Origin: an uncultured Chitinophagaceae bacterium
GTDB taxonomy: Bacteria; Bacteroidota; Bacteroidia; Chitinophagales; Chitinophagaceae
Assembly: GCA_936908745.1 (NCBI GenBank)
Contig: CAKZFX010000009.1
Location: 186,001 to 250,000 of the forward strand
DNA length: 64,000 bases
Direction of reading: 5' to 3'
Within the stretch, counting starts at the first letter, position 1, and each line of letters starts with the position of its first letter. Shown here in pieces: positions 35,847 through 44,066 of the stretch. The translations under genes were made by a program, and so were the position numbers. The notes beneath the pieces are model-generated. The model saw only the letters and a program-made list of their open reading frames with translations, had not been told where the DNA came from and ran no database searches.

Positions 35847-36428
35847 TTAGGAAAGCACTGGCAGGGAGAGCAACAAGAGGAATGCGGCCTCATTGCGCAG
35901 GTAAGTCCGCAGGAACAGCAGGGCTTCCACGATATGCTGGTTGACGCTGCTTTTGGAAATGCCGAGTTCATGGGCGATCTCTTCGTAGGTCTTTCCTTCC
36001 AGCCGGCTCATTTTAAATACCTGCTGGCGGCGTGGCGGGAGTTTGTTCATGGCTTTTGTCAACAGTTCGGAAAGTTGTCTTGCTTCAAGAGAGTCGGCCG
36101 GGTCCGGGTCTTTGAGTGCGATATCATCGCTGCATTCATTGGCGGCGATTGTTTTTTTGCGGAATTCAGAGATCACACTGTTTTTAACAATGACAAATAT
36201 GTAACCCTTAAAGTTTTGAATGGAAGGAAGCATAGCACGGTTGCGCCATACTTTCATAAATACATCCTGCGCCACTTCTTCGGCGAGCGAAGTATTTTTT
36301 AAATACATAAGGGCATGCGTATACACAATGGCAGAATACTCTTTTACCAAGAGTGAAAAAGCCTGTTCGCATCCGCCAGCTACCTGGCGCAGCAAGCCCG
36401 GTTCGGTGTAAAGACAATCGTTATCCAA
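35847..36428 (-). CDS. ECF RNA polymerase sigma-70 factor, downstream PUL
   Basis: 193 aa. Region 2 (YLKNTSLAEEVAQDVFMKVWRNR) and region 4 (LPPRRQQVFKMSRLEGKTYEEIAHELGISKSSVNQHIVEAL) are intact. The C-terminus is a hydrophobic tail (AAFLLLLSLPVLS), as in many Bacteroidota ECF factors. The only in-frame start before a stop codon is TTG at 36428, suggesting low translation. It should direct transcription of the SusC-to-GH125 operon when FecR is triggered. The -7/-33-like sequence at 36465-36495 may drive it; the fucosidase gene of the other locus ends 127 bases upstream. Confidence 0.9.
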   Translation of the reverse strand: MDNDCLYTEPGLLRQVAGGCEQAFSLLVKEYSAIVYTHALMYLKNTSLAEEVAQDVFMKVWRNRAMLPSIQNFKGYIFVIVKNSVISEFRKKTIAANECSDDIALKDPDPADSLEARQLSELLTKAMNKLPPRRQQVFKMSRLEGKTYEEIAHELGISKSSVNQHIVEALLFLRTYLRNEAAFLLLLSLPVLS

Positions 36429-36464
36429 AGCAGTTCATTTAGCAGTCAACACAAACACATAGGA

Positions 36465-36495
36465 CAAGGATAAAGATTATTCTAAATCTAAACAA
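36465..36495 (-). promoter_or_regulatory. Candidate promoter of the downstream ECF sigma gene
   Basis: On the minus strand TTG (36495-36493), a 20-base spacer and TATCCTTG (36472-36465) fit TTTG/TAnnTTTG with one mismatch. The start codon is about 37 bases downstream of the -7 box. This is the only promoter-like sequence I find between the two loci. Confidence 0.42.
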
Positions 36496-36555
36496 CCATT
36501 TTTTTTATTCTTCACACAGTTTCTTTTCACATTTTGACAACAAAGCATGCAATTA

Positions 36556-38094
36556 TTATTGTTCGCTTTGTTTATATAAACCTATTTCGGCAATCACAGG
36601 ATGGGTTCTTGATGCTTTGATAATGATACGCAAGCCTGCCAGCATCGTAGGCGGGAAACGCAACAGCCTTTTGTAACCAACTGTTGTTCCTTCTGTCAAT
36701 GGTTTCCATTCGCCACCCGTGGTTTCTTTGTATTGCACCAGGAATTTTTCGACACGCTGGCCTTTGCGGATATTTTCCTGTAAAGAAAGCAGGTCAGCGA
36801 ATTGTGCTGTTTTTAAACGAAATTCAATCACAGCGGTGGAATCATTTTTCTTTGTGGTCCATGCCGTATGATTTTTATTATCCAGTACGTTTTTTTTCTG
36901 TTTGCCGCTGGTAATGATCACCGCGTCTTTTAATAAGTTATTGGCAAAGGTTTCATCTCTGAGCTTTTTCCAGCCAACCAGGCTCTTTTCATCGTTCTCA
37001 TGTATCAACCCTCGTGTATCTGGCGGAATGTTTAACAGCAGTACGCCATTTCGACCAACAGAACTGTAATAAATATCCATCAGTTTTTGCGGCGATTTTA
37101 CTTCAGCATCTTCGGCAGGATGATAGAACCAACCCGGCCGGATGGAGACATCTGTTTCCGCAGGATACCAGACAAGGCTTTTGGCATTGCTGATCTTTGC
37201 TCGGCTGCCGAGATCATCATCCATCAGGTTCATGGGTGCAAAGCCGGTTTCCTTTTGCGAATTGGCTGCAATCTTATCCTGGACCATCGCATCTGCGGGC
37301 AACACACTCCATTCTGTTTCGCGGCCATAACCAGATTCTGTTCCCACCCAACGAACATCGGGACCCATTACCGCAATCACCGCATCAGGTTGCAGTTTGC
37401 GTATATGTGTATACCAGCGGTTGAAATCATACACTTGTTTTTTTCCATTAGGCCCTTCGCCATTGGCACCGTCAAACCATACTTCATCTATTTTACCGTA
37501 GTTAGAAAGCAATTCCGTCAGTTGATTAATAAAGTAATCATTGTATTTGGCTGAATCGCCAAAGTAAGCAGAGTTGCGGTCCCAGGGAGAAAGGTAAACA
37601 CCAAAGCCTAAGCCATATTCACGACAGGCGTCGGCAATTTCTTTTACCACATCACCTTTTCCATTTTTCCACGGGCTGTTTTTTACAGAATGTTCCGTGT
37701 ACTGGCTTGGCCATAAACAAAAACCATCGTGGTGTTTAGCAGTCAGGATGATTTGTTTGATACCGGATTCCTTGCATACTCTTGCCCATTGCCTTGCATC
37801 GAGTGCAGAAGGATTGAAAATTTTGGGAGATTCGGTGCCATCGCCCCATTCCTTGTTGGTAAATGTGTTGACACCAAAATGGATAAAGCCGGTCACTTCC
37901 AGTTCCTGCCAGTTGAGCTGGCGTTTGGAGGGAGAAACCGAAGCGGCTTTTTTAATAATATCTTTTTGTGTATCACCCGGGCGGATGAGCACATGATTGC
38001 TGGCAGAAAAAAGCGATGAACTGTTTTGCTGTGCATTCACAAACAGTGAAGCAACAAGTGTGAAACCAACAACCGTTATTTTTTTAAAGTTCAT
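36556..38094 (-). CDS. GH29 alpha-L-fucosidase
   Basis: 512 aa with signal peptide (MNFKKITVVGFTLVASLFVNAQ). GH29 signatures: FIHFGVNTFTNKEWGDG, LTAKHHDGFCLWPSQYTEHSV, YLSPWDRN, and the retaining nucleophile D208 in EVWFDGANG. Substrate would be alpha-linked fucose on N-glycans or similar chains. After about residue 385 a discoidin-like region follows. It is the last gene of the upstream locus and stands right after the shared hairpin repeat. Its stop is 127 bases from the TTG start of the next locus's sigma factor. Confidence 0.93.
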   Translation of the reverse strand: MNFKKITVVGFTLVASLFVNAQQNSSSLFSASNHVLIRPGDTQKDIIKKAASVSPSKRQLNWQELEVTGFIHFGVNTFTNKEWGDGTESPKIFNPSALDARQWARVCKESGIKQIILTAKHHDGFCLWPSQYTEHSVKNSPWKNGKGDVVKEIADACREYGLGFGVYLSPWDRNSAYFGDSAKYNDYFINQLTELLSNYGKIDEVWFDGANGEGPNGKKQVYDFNRWYTHIRKLQPDAVIAVMGPDVRWVGTESGYGRETEWSVLPADAMVQDKIAANSQKETGFAPMNLMDDDLGSRAKISNAKSLVWYPAETDVSIRPGWFYHPAEDAEVKSPQKLMDIYYSSVGRNGVLLLNIPPDTRGLIHENDEKSLVGWKKLRDETFANNLLKDAVIITSGKQKKNVLDNKNHTAWTTKKNDSTAVIEFRLKTAQFADLLSLQENIRKGQRVEKFLVQYKETTGGEWKPLTEGTTVGYKRLLRFPPTMLAGLRIIIKASRTHPVIAEIGLYKQSEQ

Positions 38095-38111
38095 GTGTCA
38101 ATGTTTTAAAA

Positions 38112-38171
38112 GAGAAGCACCTGACGGATATACCGCAGATGCTTTCTCGTTGACTGCTGCTTGATTGCCTA
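38112..38171 (-). repeat. PUL intergenic hairpin repeat, copy 2
   Basis: The 60-bp sequence matches 25984-26043 base for base. Here it lies between the DUF1573 gene and the fucosidase, ending 18 bases before the fucosidase ATG (38094). On the coding strand the hairpin is followed by TTTTAAAA. Partial similarity with copy 1 continues to about 38193. Confidence 0.85.
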
Positions 38172-38215
38172 TATGCTATCTGCCTGTGAGAAACGTTGAT
38201 TCGTTCTTATTATAA

Positions 38216-38971
38216 TCAATTCTTTTCGTTTGCTTTTTTAAGCGGTCTCAGCACTTTGACCTCAATTATCTCGTCCAGTTTTTTCCCATTTACAACAGGA
38301 TTCAGTTTGATAGAAACATCACCTCTTACAAACGGAGAACGTGTGTATGTAAACGTTGCGATCCCTCTTCCGTTGGGCCTGATAACACCGGGATTGGTAA
38401 ATATCAATCCCCTTGTTTCACCCACCGGTGTGAAGTACACATTCATTTCTTTGTCTGTATTGTTAGCGTAGTGCAGTTCCATTTTTTGACTTTCACCTGC
38501 GTTCATGTAGCCAAAGGCCAGCACCTGCAAACGCATATGAAGTCCTTCGCCAAAGTTGTAGGGATATTCATCATCTATCGGGTGCGCCGCAGGTTTAATA
38601 GTACCTTCCACCCACACACGGTTGAACAGTTTACTGCTATCGCTGAATACAACGACTTCTTTAGAGAAGAATCCTGATTTGTAACTGGGATCAAACGTAA
38701 TTGTTACTTTTCCTTTGCCACCGGGTTTTACCGGCTCTTTGGTAACGACATTGCCAATACAACCGCAACCACTGTTGACTTCGGAAATCGTAACCGGTTT
38801 CTTGCCTTTGTTTTCAAAGACAAATGTGTGTGTCACTTTGCCTTTCGCTTCTTCGATAGTGCCAAAATTAAATACCCTTTCTTCAAACACTATATCCGCA
38901 TTCAGTTCCTGCGCCTGCAGCAATTGAACAAGAACAAATAATGTTGAAAAAAGGGCAGTTAATCGTTTCAT
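38216..38971 (-). CDS. DUF1573 domain exported protein
   Basis: 251 aa with a Sec signal peptide (MKRLTALFSTLFVLVQLLQAQ) and no lipobox. The DUF1573 pattern is clear at about 28-120: FEERVFNFGTIEEAKGKVTHTFVFENKGKKPV, the GCGC turn and the KPGGKGKVTITFDPS strand, an immunoglobulin-like fold of unknown function. A second beta-sandwich-like part follows (about 135-245). It is inserted between the DUF1735-F5/8C gene and GH29 in the upstream locus only; the downstream locus has no counterpart. Its role is unknown, possibly periplasmic. Confidence 0.82.
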   Translation of the reverse strand: MKRLTALFSTLFVLVQLLQAQELNADIVFEERVFNFGTIEEAKGKVTHTFVFENKGKKPVTISEVNSGCGCIGNVVTKEPVKPGGKGKVTITFDPSYKSGFFSKEVVVFSDSSKLFNRVWVEGTIKPAAHPIDDEYPYNFGEGLHMRLQVLAFGYMNAGESQKMELHYANNTDKEMNVYFTPVGETRGLIFTNPGVIRPNGRGIATFTYTRSPFVRGDVSIKLNPVVNGKKLDEIIEVKVLRPLKKANEKN

Positions 38972-38995
38972 GGCTTAATCTTTCTATATAGTTTC

Positions 38996-40021
38996 TTAGT
39001 TAGCATATACGTCCAGCTCTGTCACACGGAAGTTCTGTGTATTCGTAGAAGTTGAATACCAGAGACGGAGACGAACAAATTTTGCAGTAATCGCTTTGTA
39101 AAACAGGATATAGTTATAGCTTGATGCGTAAGTCAGGTTGGCTTTCAACGGCGAACCGATCACATCGTAGTTAATACCATCCTGGCTCAATGATACTTCT
39201 ACCTGTGTTGGCGTGTATGTCGCCGAGTTTGAAGTATACAAGCGCAGACCTGTTACATTTTTAGGGTCCTGCATGTTTACATCCACCTGCACAGGCGATG
39301 CTGTCCAGCGTGAAAACGTGGTAGTGGAGCCGTCAATAATACTGCCGACTGTAGTTGGCGCAGGTGTGAACAAAACAGTCCACGCTGTACGTGGTGTGAT
39401 CAATGCACCCTGTGCTTCTGCTGCTGCTGCCAGGTATTTGATACGACGCAATTCCATATTCACCACGATATAAGTGATCGCTGATTCTGTGGTCGTGATC
39501 GTACCTGAAGAGTTAGACGCTGCTTTCAGGCGGATCGGCGCCATGTATGCTTTTTCTGTCAATGTATTCAGCAAAGCCGCATCCGTTTCAATAGTGATCG
39601 AATCTGTGGAACGTGTGGCACCGCTTGCTATTTGAGCGGCCAATACATCCGTCTTCAACAGACCGGCAGGAAACGCCACATAGTTTGTGCTATGCGCCGC
39701 ATTGTATGCTGTGATCAGTGAATTATCCAATTCGGCCGTTATCGTTACATTCTGACCCACCGGCTTTGTAGAGAAAACAGGGAATTGTATTTTGGCCGGC
39801 ACAGTAGTTGACAGGTTGATCAACCCGCTTCCGGCAACATTCGGATAGTTGACAACGCTATAACTTTTAGAGTTAACAGGTGCATCACCCAATGCTTCAT
39901 TGTTGGTATAAAATCTTGTTTGCGGATCGCCTTTTACATCATAGCTCTTGTCCTTTTTACAGGATACAATCGCTCCCGTCATCAGCACCAGGCAACCAGC
40001 TATATATATATTCTTCAACAT
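38996..40021 (-). CDS. DUF1735 and F5/8C-like domain lipoprotein
   Basis: 341 aa from ATG 40021, which gives a clean lipoprotein signal (LVLMTGAIVSCKK, C21). The alternative ATG at 40063 would overlap the preceding gene. DUF1735 lies around residues 60-175 (ITAELDNSLITAYNAAHSTNYVAFPAGLL). A discoidin-like domain follows (SIIDGSTTTFSRWTAS, VNMQDPKNVTGLRLYTSN, KFVRLRLWYST). It is the position-matched partner of 26068-27078 but clearly diverged from it, perhaps reflecting different ligands. Confidence 0.83.
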   Translation of the reverse strand: MLKNIYIAGCLVLMTGAIVSCKKDKSYDVKGDPQTRFYTNNEALGDAPVNSKSYSVVNYPNVAGSGLINLSTTVPAKIQFPVFSTKPVGQNVTITAELDNSLITAYNAAHSTNYVAFPAGLLKTDVLAAQIASGATRSTDSITIETDAALLNTLTEKAYMAPIRLKAASNSSGTITTTESAITYIVVNMELRRIKYLAAAAEAQGALITPRTAWTVLFTPAPTTVGSIIDGSTTTFSRWTASPVQVDVNMQDPKNVTGLRLYTSNSATYTPTQVEVSLSQDGINYDVIGSPLKANLTYASSYNYILFYKAITAKFVRLRLWYSTSTNTQNFRVTELDVYAN

Positions 40022-40050
40022 GGTTGTAGTTTTAAGAGTTAGTGTTTTGG

Positions 40051-41307
40051 TTATTGACTGCATTTATTGATGGCATCGTTGGTCCAGGTAACAAATGCTG
40101 ACTTGTCAGCCTGTACCAATGTTCCGTTACCCGCATTGTCCCAATAAACTTTAGTCCAGTCCATATCGTATTTAGCACCGGCGGATGATGAGTTAAAGAA
40201 TTTGCTGCCCGTACCTTCGTTGAGTTTCCAGTAAGCCAATAAGCCATTGGCATCTTTATCAGCACCGCACAAATTCAATTTAATTTCCGCTGGTGTCAAT
40301 GCACGGCTCCATACACGGCATTCTGCAATACGGCCATTAAAGTATTGGCGGGTATCATAACCACCCCAGTTTTGTCCAAAGTTCAGGCGGCAGAATTCCA
40401 TTACCATCGTACCCGATACTTCCGCAGCTTTATTGCCATCGATATACATGATCGCTTTTTTACCATCATATGCAACGGACACAGTGTACCACTGCATCGG
40501 GTTGAAACCATAGGCAAATGCACCACCTAATGCACCAATCAACTGCAATGAGTTGTTTGGATTACCTAATTCGCCATAACGCAAACCGATACTTGTGCTT
40601 TCACCGAGATTGGTCCAGCTGATCAATGTCTGGATCGGCTGCGGGTTGGTATTACCATCACCGGCACGGAAGGCATACACGAGGTTTTTGATTTCCACCG
40701 TGAAGTTGGGAAGCATTGTCGGGTTGCTTGGGTCAAACAACGCTGTTGCATTGAAACGGCCTCTTGTACCCGGAGAACCTGTTGTACCTGCCGTAGCGTT
40801 GTTCATAGACAATGCAGGGAAGCTGATGATTCGTGCGATACGCAGGAAAATAGTACGTGATGGCCCCAGCACCGTCATATCATCACCTGATATTGATTTG
40901 ATGGAAACAGGTATAAGATAAGAACGACCGTCAACAAGCGATGAAGTAGATATAATTCTCACCGTAACGGGGGTGGAAGAGGCTGTACCTGCTTTTATTA
41001 CAGTAGAAAGATTTTCTAATTCAATCGCTGTTTCGGGTACTGTATAGTAAGTTGTTTTGTGAAATTCATTGTAGGCATCCACCGCAGAAGGATTGAGTTC
41101 AAACACTACATTAATATCTTCCGATGCTTTATGCGTGGCCGTAGCGGACACAGCAAATTCAGAAGGAGTATTCTCCACGGAGAATTTTACAACCGGGCTC
41201 ACCTCTGTTCCTGTTACAAGGATCACAGGGTCGCCAAATTTGGCTTTTTTACAACTTAGCACGGTCAATGAAACCAGCGCTAACAGTAAATATATTTTTG
41301 TCTTCAT
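40051..41307 (-). CDS. DUF1735 and LamG domain lipoprotein
   Basis: 418 aa, lipobox C19 (SLTVLSCKKAKFG). DUF1735 at about 35-150 (VVFELNPSAVDAYNEFHKTTYYTVP). LamG at about 170-360 (MQWYTVSVAYDGKKAIMYIDG, YFNGRIAECRVWSRALTPAEIKLNLCGAD, LLAYWKLNEGTG). Compared with 27124-28275 it has an extra C-terminal tail of about 35 residues after the LamG domain. It is a likely surface glycan-binding protein of the upstream locus. Confidence 0.85.
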   Translation of the reverse strand: MKTKIYLLLALVSLTVLSCKKAKFGDPVILVTGTEVSPVVKFSVENTPSEFAVSATATHKASEDINVVFELNPSAVDAYNEFHKTTYYTVPETAIELENLSTVIKAGTASSTPVTVRIISTSSLVDGRSYLIPVSIKSISGDDMTVLGPSRTIFLRIARIISFPALSMNNATAGTTGSPGTRGRFNATALFDPSNPTMLPNFTVEIKNLVYAFRAGDGNTNPQPIQTLISWTNLGESTSIGLRYGELGNPNNSLQLIGALGGAFAYGFNPMQWYTVSVAYDGKKAIMYIDGNKAAEVSGTMVMEFCRLNFGQNWGGYDTRQYFNGRIAECRVWSRALTPAEIKLNLCGADKDANGLLAYWKLNEGTGSKFFNSSSAGAKYDMDWTKVYWDNAGNGTLVQADKSAFVTWTNDAINKCSQ

Positions 41308-41336
41308 TGTTTCTTTTTTAGTGGTTAGACTGGGTT

Positions 41337-42395
41337 TTAGCGAATGGCCGGGTTAGCAATCTGTATGCAACGACGTACATTGTAATAAGGTATACCTGTC
41401 GTTGAATAGTAATCACGATCAAAGTAGAAAGCGCCAAAGCCTGCTTTGCGGCCTTGCGTCGGGTTCCAACGTGCCATGCCTTCGAGTGAGTACATTCTTG
41501 ATCCGTCTGTTGTCAGTGTATTACCATTCGCCTCTGTAAATGGTGTACCGCCATTGGCAGAGAAGTCACCAAAGTTTTCGGTTACGATAAACTTACCCGG
41601 GGGAACAGCCGCCTGCACCGTGTTGTAATAGCTTTGCAGGTTAGCCGCTGTCTGGATACCACCTGTACCTTGAGAATAGGCCTGGCGAATGAAATAGTTT
41701 GCATATTCGCCCGTAGCTGTTGGCGGGGCCAATGAATAGAAGTCAATGATCAGCAGCTTTTCAGGATGCGATCCTTTAGGACCGAAGAATTTACCGATAT
41801 ATTGTACCAGTTTGGTAAAGTTGGCGCCTTGCAACCAGTCGCCATCCGGTTCATAGTCCAGGTCCACACCATCCAACGGAAGATCGGATTTCAGGATCTG
41901 GTCAACCAGGTGCTGCGCATATACTTCAATACCTGCATCGTTCCTGTTGGCTGATAAATCATATCGTGTGCCATCATGCAACGTAATCACGTGATTCATT
42001 CGTGTGATAGTAGGCACCACGAAGCGTGTACCTTTTTTCTCTTTCACAAATTTCAGATCTTTCCATGCGATAGGTGCATAACGTGGATTGGCCGTGTCAT
42101 TGCTTGGAATACCGCCCCAGAGCGAAACGATGTCCATGCTGTCCGGCAGACCAATTATACGCTCGCCCCATGATGCAGGGTCTTTATAACCTGTTGCCCC
42201 TTCAATCGGTGCATAGGCTGCATACCATCCGAAAGAAAGTGTATGTTCTGTTTTTTTAAATTCACGCAGGTTGCTGTAATACTGCTCATCATACGTGAAA
42301 GGCTTTTGTACCTGGAGTGCTTTTTCTTTATTGCAGGCAACAAAGAACAGCACCGGCGACAGTAAGCTTAAAAGAGTTATGAATTTTATTCTCAT
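41337..42395 (-). CDS. GH18 endo-beta-N-acetylglucosaminidase-like lipoprotein
   Basis: 352 aa. Complete DxxDxDxE motif in LDGVDLDYEPDGD (D175, D178, D180, acid/base E182). Lipobox C21 (LFFVACNKEK). Compared with 28313-29284 it has insertions around residues 60-80 and 100-145, near where GH18 substrate loops lie, so the two enzymes may prefer different glycans (inference). Conserved blocks such as SLWGGIPS, YSLEGMARWNPTQGRKAGFGAFYFDRDY and the start IGLPDSMDIV confirm paralogy. It follows SusD in the same order as in the other locus. Confidence 0.87.
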   Translation of the reverse strand: MRIKFITLLSLLSPVLFFVACNKEKALQVQKPFTYDEQYYSNLREFKKTEHTLSFGWYAAYAPIEGATGYKDPASWGERIIGLPDSMDIVSLWGGIPSNDTANPRYAPIAWKDLKFVKEKKGTRFVVPTITRMNHVITLHDGTRYDLSANRNDAGIEVYAQHLVDQILKSDLPLDGVDLDYEPDGDWLQGANFTKLVQYIGKFFGPKGSHPEKLLIIDFYSLAPPTATGEYANYFIRQAYSQGTGGIQTAANLQSYYNTVQAAVPPGKFIVTENFGDFSANGGTPFTEANGNTLTTDGSRMYSLEGMARWNPTQGRKAGFGAFYFDRDYYSTTGIPYYNVRRCIQIANPAIR

Positions 42396-42422
42396 GACAG
42401 TAGAATTTTAATAGCTGATCAA

Positions 42423-44045
42423 TTATTTTTTATCCCACCAGAGTTTAGTACCGCCGCCATCAGCGCCGCCTAATAAGGCAACACCTGTCTGCACGCCTGC
42501 CCTGTTGTTATTATATTCTGATTGCGGGAAAGGAATTCTGCGAACAGAAGTATTCAGTGGAATGGTTCCGTTGCTGCTATTGTTAACCGGCAGGAACAGT
42601 TTTGGATAACCTGTTCTTCTTTGTTCAGCCCATCCTTCGGGGCCATCAGGATACATAGCGATCCATTTTTGTGTGATGACTCTCTCCAGGTTGGTTTCAA
42701 AATTGTCAGCCGCATTCCATAATATTTTGATCGTGCTTGGCGCCGTTGCATTGTTACCTGTCTGACCGCTGTTGTCAGTAAAGGCAATTGGCACAGCCGT
42801 GTTATTAGCTGCATACGTAGCTGCATCGGTTGCCTGCAAACCATTTTCTACAAACGAAGCGGTAATACCCTGGTTGTAAAAATCCTGGGCTGTTCCACCC
42901 ATTGCCCATCCTCTCAACGCTCCTTCTGCACGAAGGAAGAATGATTCAGCCGCCGTCATCCACACGATGGGCGTGGTGCTGATATTCATATTCAGGTTAG
43001 AGATTTTTGTACCCGTATAAGGCGTCCATGTCGTTGTTAAAATTCCCTGGCGAACACCATGGAAATTATTGTCATCAGCTCTTGTGAAATAAGAAGCCCT
43101 GCGTGGATCTGCATAACCATTCATGTATGCATCCATCGAAGCACTCATTCTCGCCTCACCGGCGTTGAACGAATAAGCGATCTCCTGCAACGGGTGATAG
43201 TAGGTCAGGTTGTTGGAACGTTGCAATGCAGCCCTTTCAGCCACAGAAGCAATAACACCGTAAGGATTGAGAATTGATTTCTCCGCTTCTGTTTTTGCCA
43301 GTGCAGCATTTGCATACACAATACGCATGGCTAAACGCAGGCGCAGTGTATTGGCAAATTTTATCCAGTTGGCAACATTACCCGCATAGATATAATCATA
43401 TTTCTGCAGAAGTTTGGTAGAAGGATTGCTTTGCGCATATCCTGTCAGCACAGTGATGGCCCCGTCCAGCTCTTCAAAGAATTTTTTATACACATCTTCT
43501 TGTGAACTGTATGTGTTTTGCAACGAACCGCTGCCATAGTTGTTATAAGGGATCGGGCCATACGCATCCGTTACACGGTGCATGCCTTGTACCTTCACAA
43601 TCGTAGCCAGCGCCGCGATCTCAGGCAGGTTTTGCTCATCGGCTGTCTTTTTAATAGACTGCCAGGCAGGCATCACCGAGGCAAAACCGGAAGTAAATGT
43701 TCGTTCGATCCAGCCGGTGATAAAGTAGTACGCACCATTGTGCACACCGCCATACCATGTACCCGTAGGAGCGATATAACCAGAGTAAGCATCGCTGGTA
43801 AGGCCCTGTGCCACCTGGTAATCACTTGTAAGGTTGCTGCCGTCTTTAAACAATACAACGTTACGTTGCATCTGTGCGAAGAAAGCGCCTGTTTTCAGGT
43901 TGTCGGATGACATCATATCCTCATCAGCTTCATGCTGGTTGGTATTCATGTCATCAAAGTTTTTGGTACAAGCCGTACTTAGTACCAACGCCAGTACACC
44001 CGGTAGTGCAAGACGTTTCCAATTATTTATTTTATCTGCTATCAT
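42423..44045 (-). CDS. SusD/RagB family outer-membrane lipoprotein
   Basis: 540 aa with lipobox C26 (ALVLSTACTKNFDDMNTN). Matching landmarks to the other SusD: MTAAESFFLRAEGALRGWAMGGTAQ, QKWIAMYPDGPEGWAEQRRTGYPK and RRIPFPQSEYNNN. It works as the glycan-binding lid of the SusC encoded 21 bases upstream. The N-terminus and ligand-facing middle differ considerably from its paralogue, whereas the C-terminal third is well conserved. Confidence 0.92.
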   Translation of the reverse strand: MIADKINNWKRLALPGVLALVLSTACTKNFDDMNTNQHEADEDMMSSDNLKTGAFFAQMQRNVVLFKDGSNLTSDYQVAQGLTSDAYSGYIAPTGTWYGGVHNGAYYFITGWIERTFTSGFASVMPAWQSIKKTADEQNLPEIAALATIVKVQGMHRVTDAYGPIPYNNYGSGSLQNTYSSQEDVYKKFFEELDGAITVLTGYAQSNPSTKLLQKYDYIYAGNVANWIKFANTLRLRLAMRIVYANAALAKTEAEKSILNPYGVIASVAERAALQRSNNLTYYHPLQEIAYSFNAGEARMSASMDAYMNGYADPRRASYFTRADDNNFHGVRQGILTTTWTPYTGTKISNLNMNISTTPIVWMTAAESFFLRAEGALRGWAMGGTAQDFYNQGITASFVENGLQATDAATYAANNTAVPIAFTDNSGQTGNNATAPSTIKILWNAADNFETNLERVITQKWIAMYPDGPEGWAEQRRTGYPKLFLPVNNSSNGTIPLNTSVRRIPFPQSEYNNNRAGVQTGVALLGGADGGGTKLWWDKK

Positions 44046-44066
44046 AATAATAATGCTATTAGATTA

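Noticed and set aside
35762..35971. N-terminal extension of the downstream FecR frame
   Set aside because: It is cysteine/proline-rich, overlaps the sigma gene, and a good ATG with the family-like start MSEDQLKKLIEKYLSG exists at 35761.
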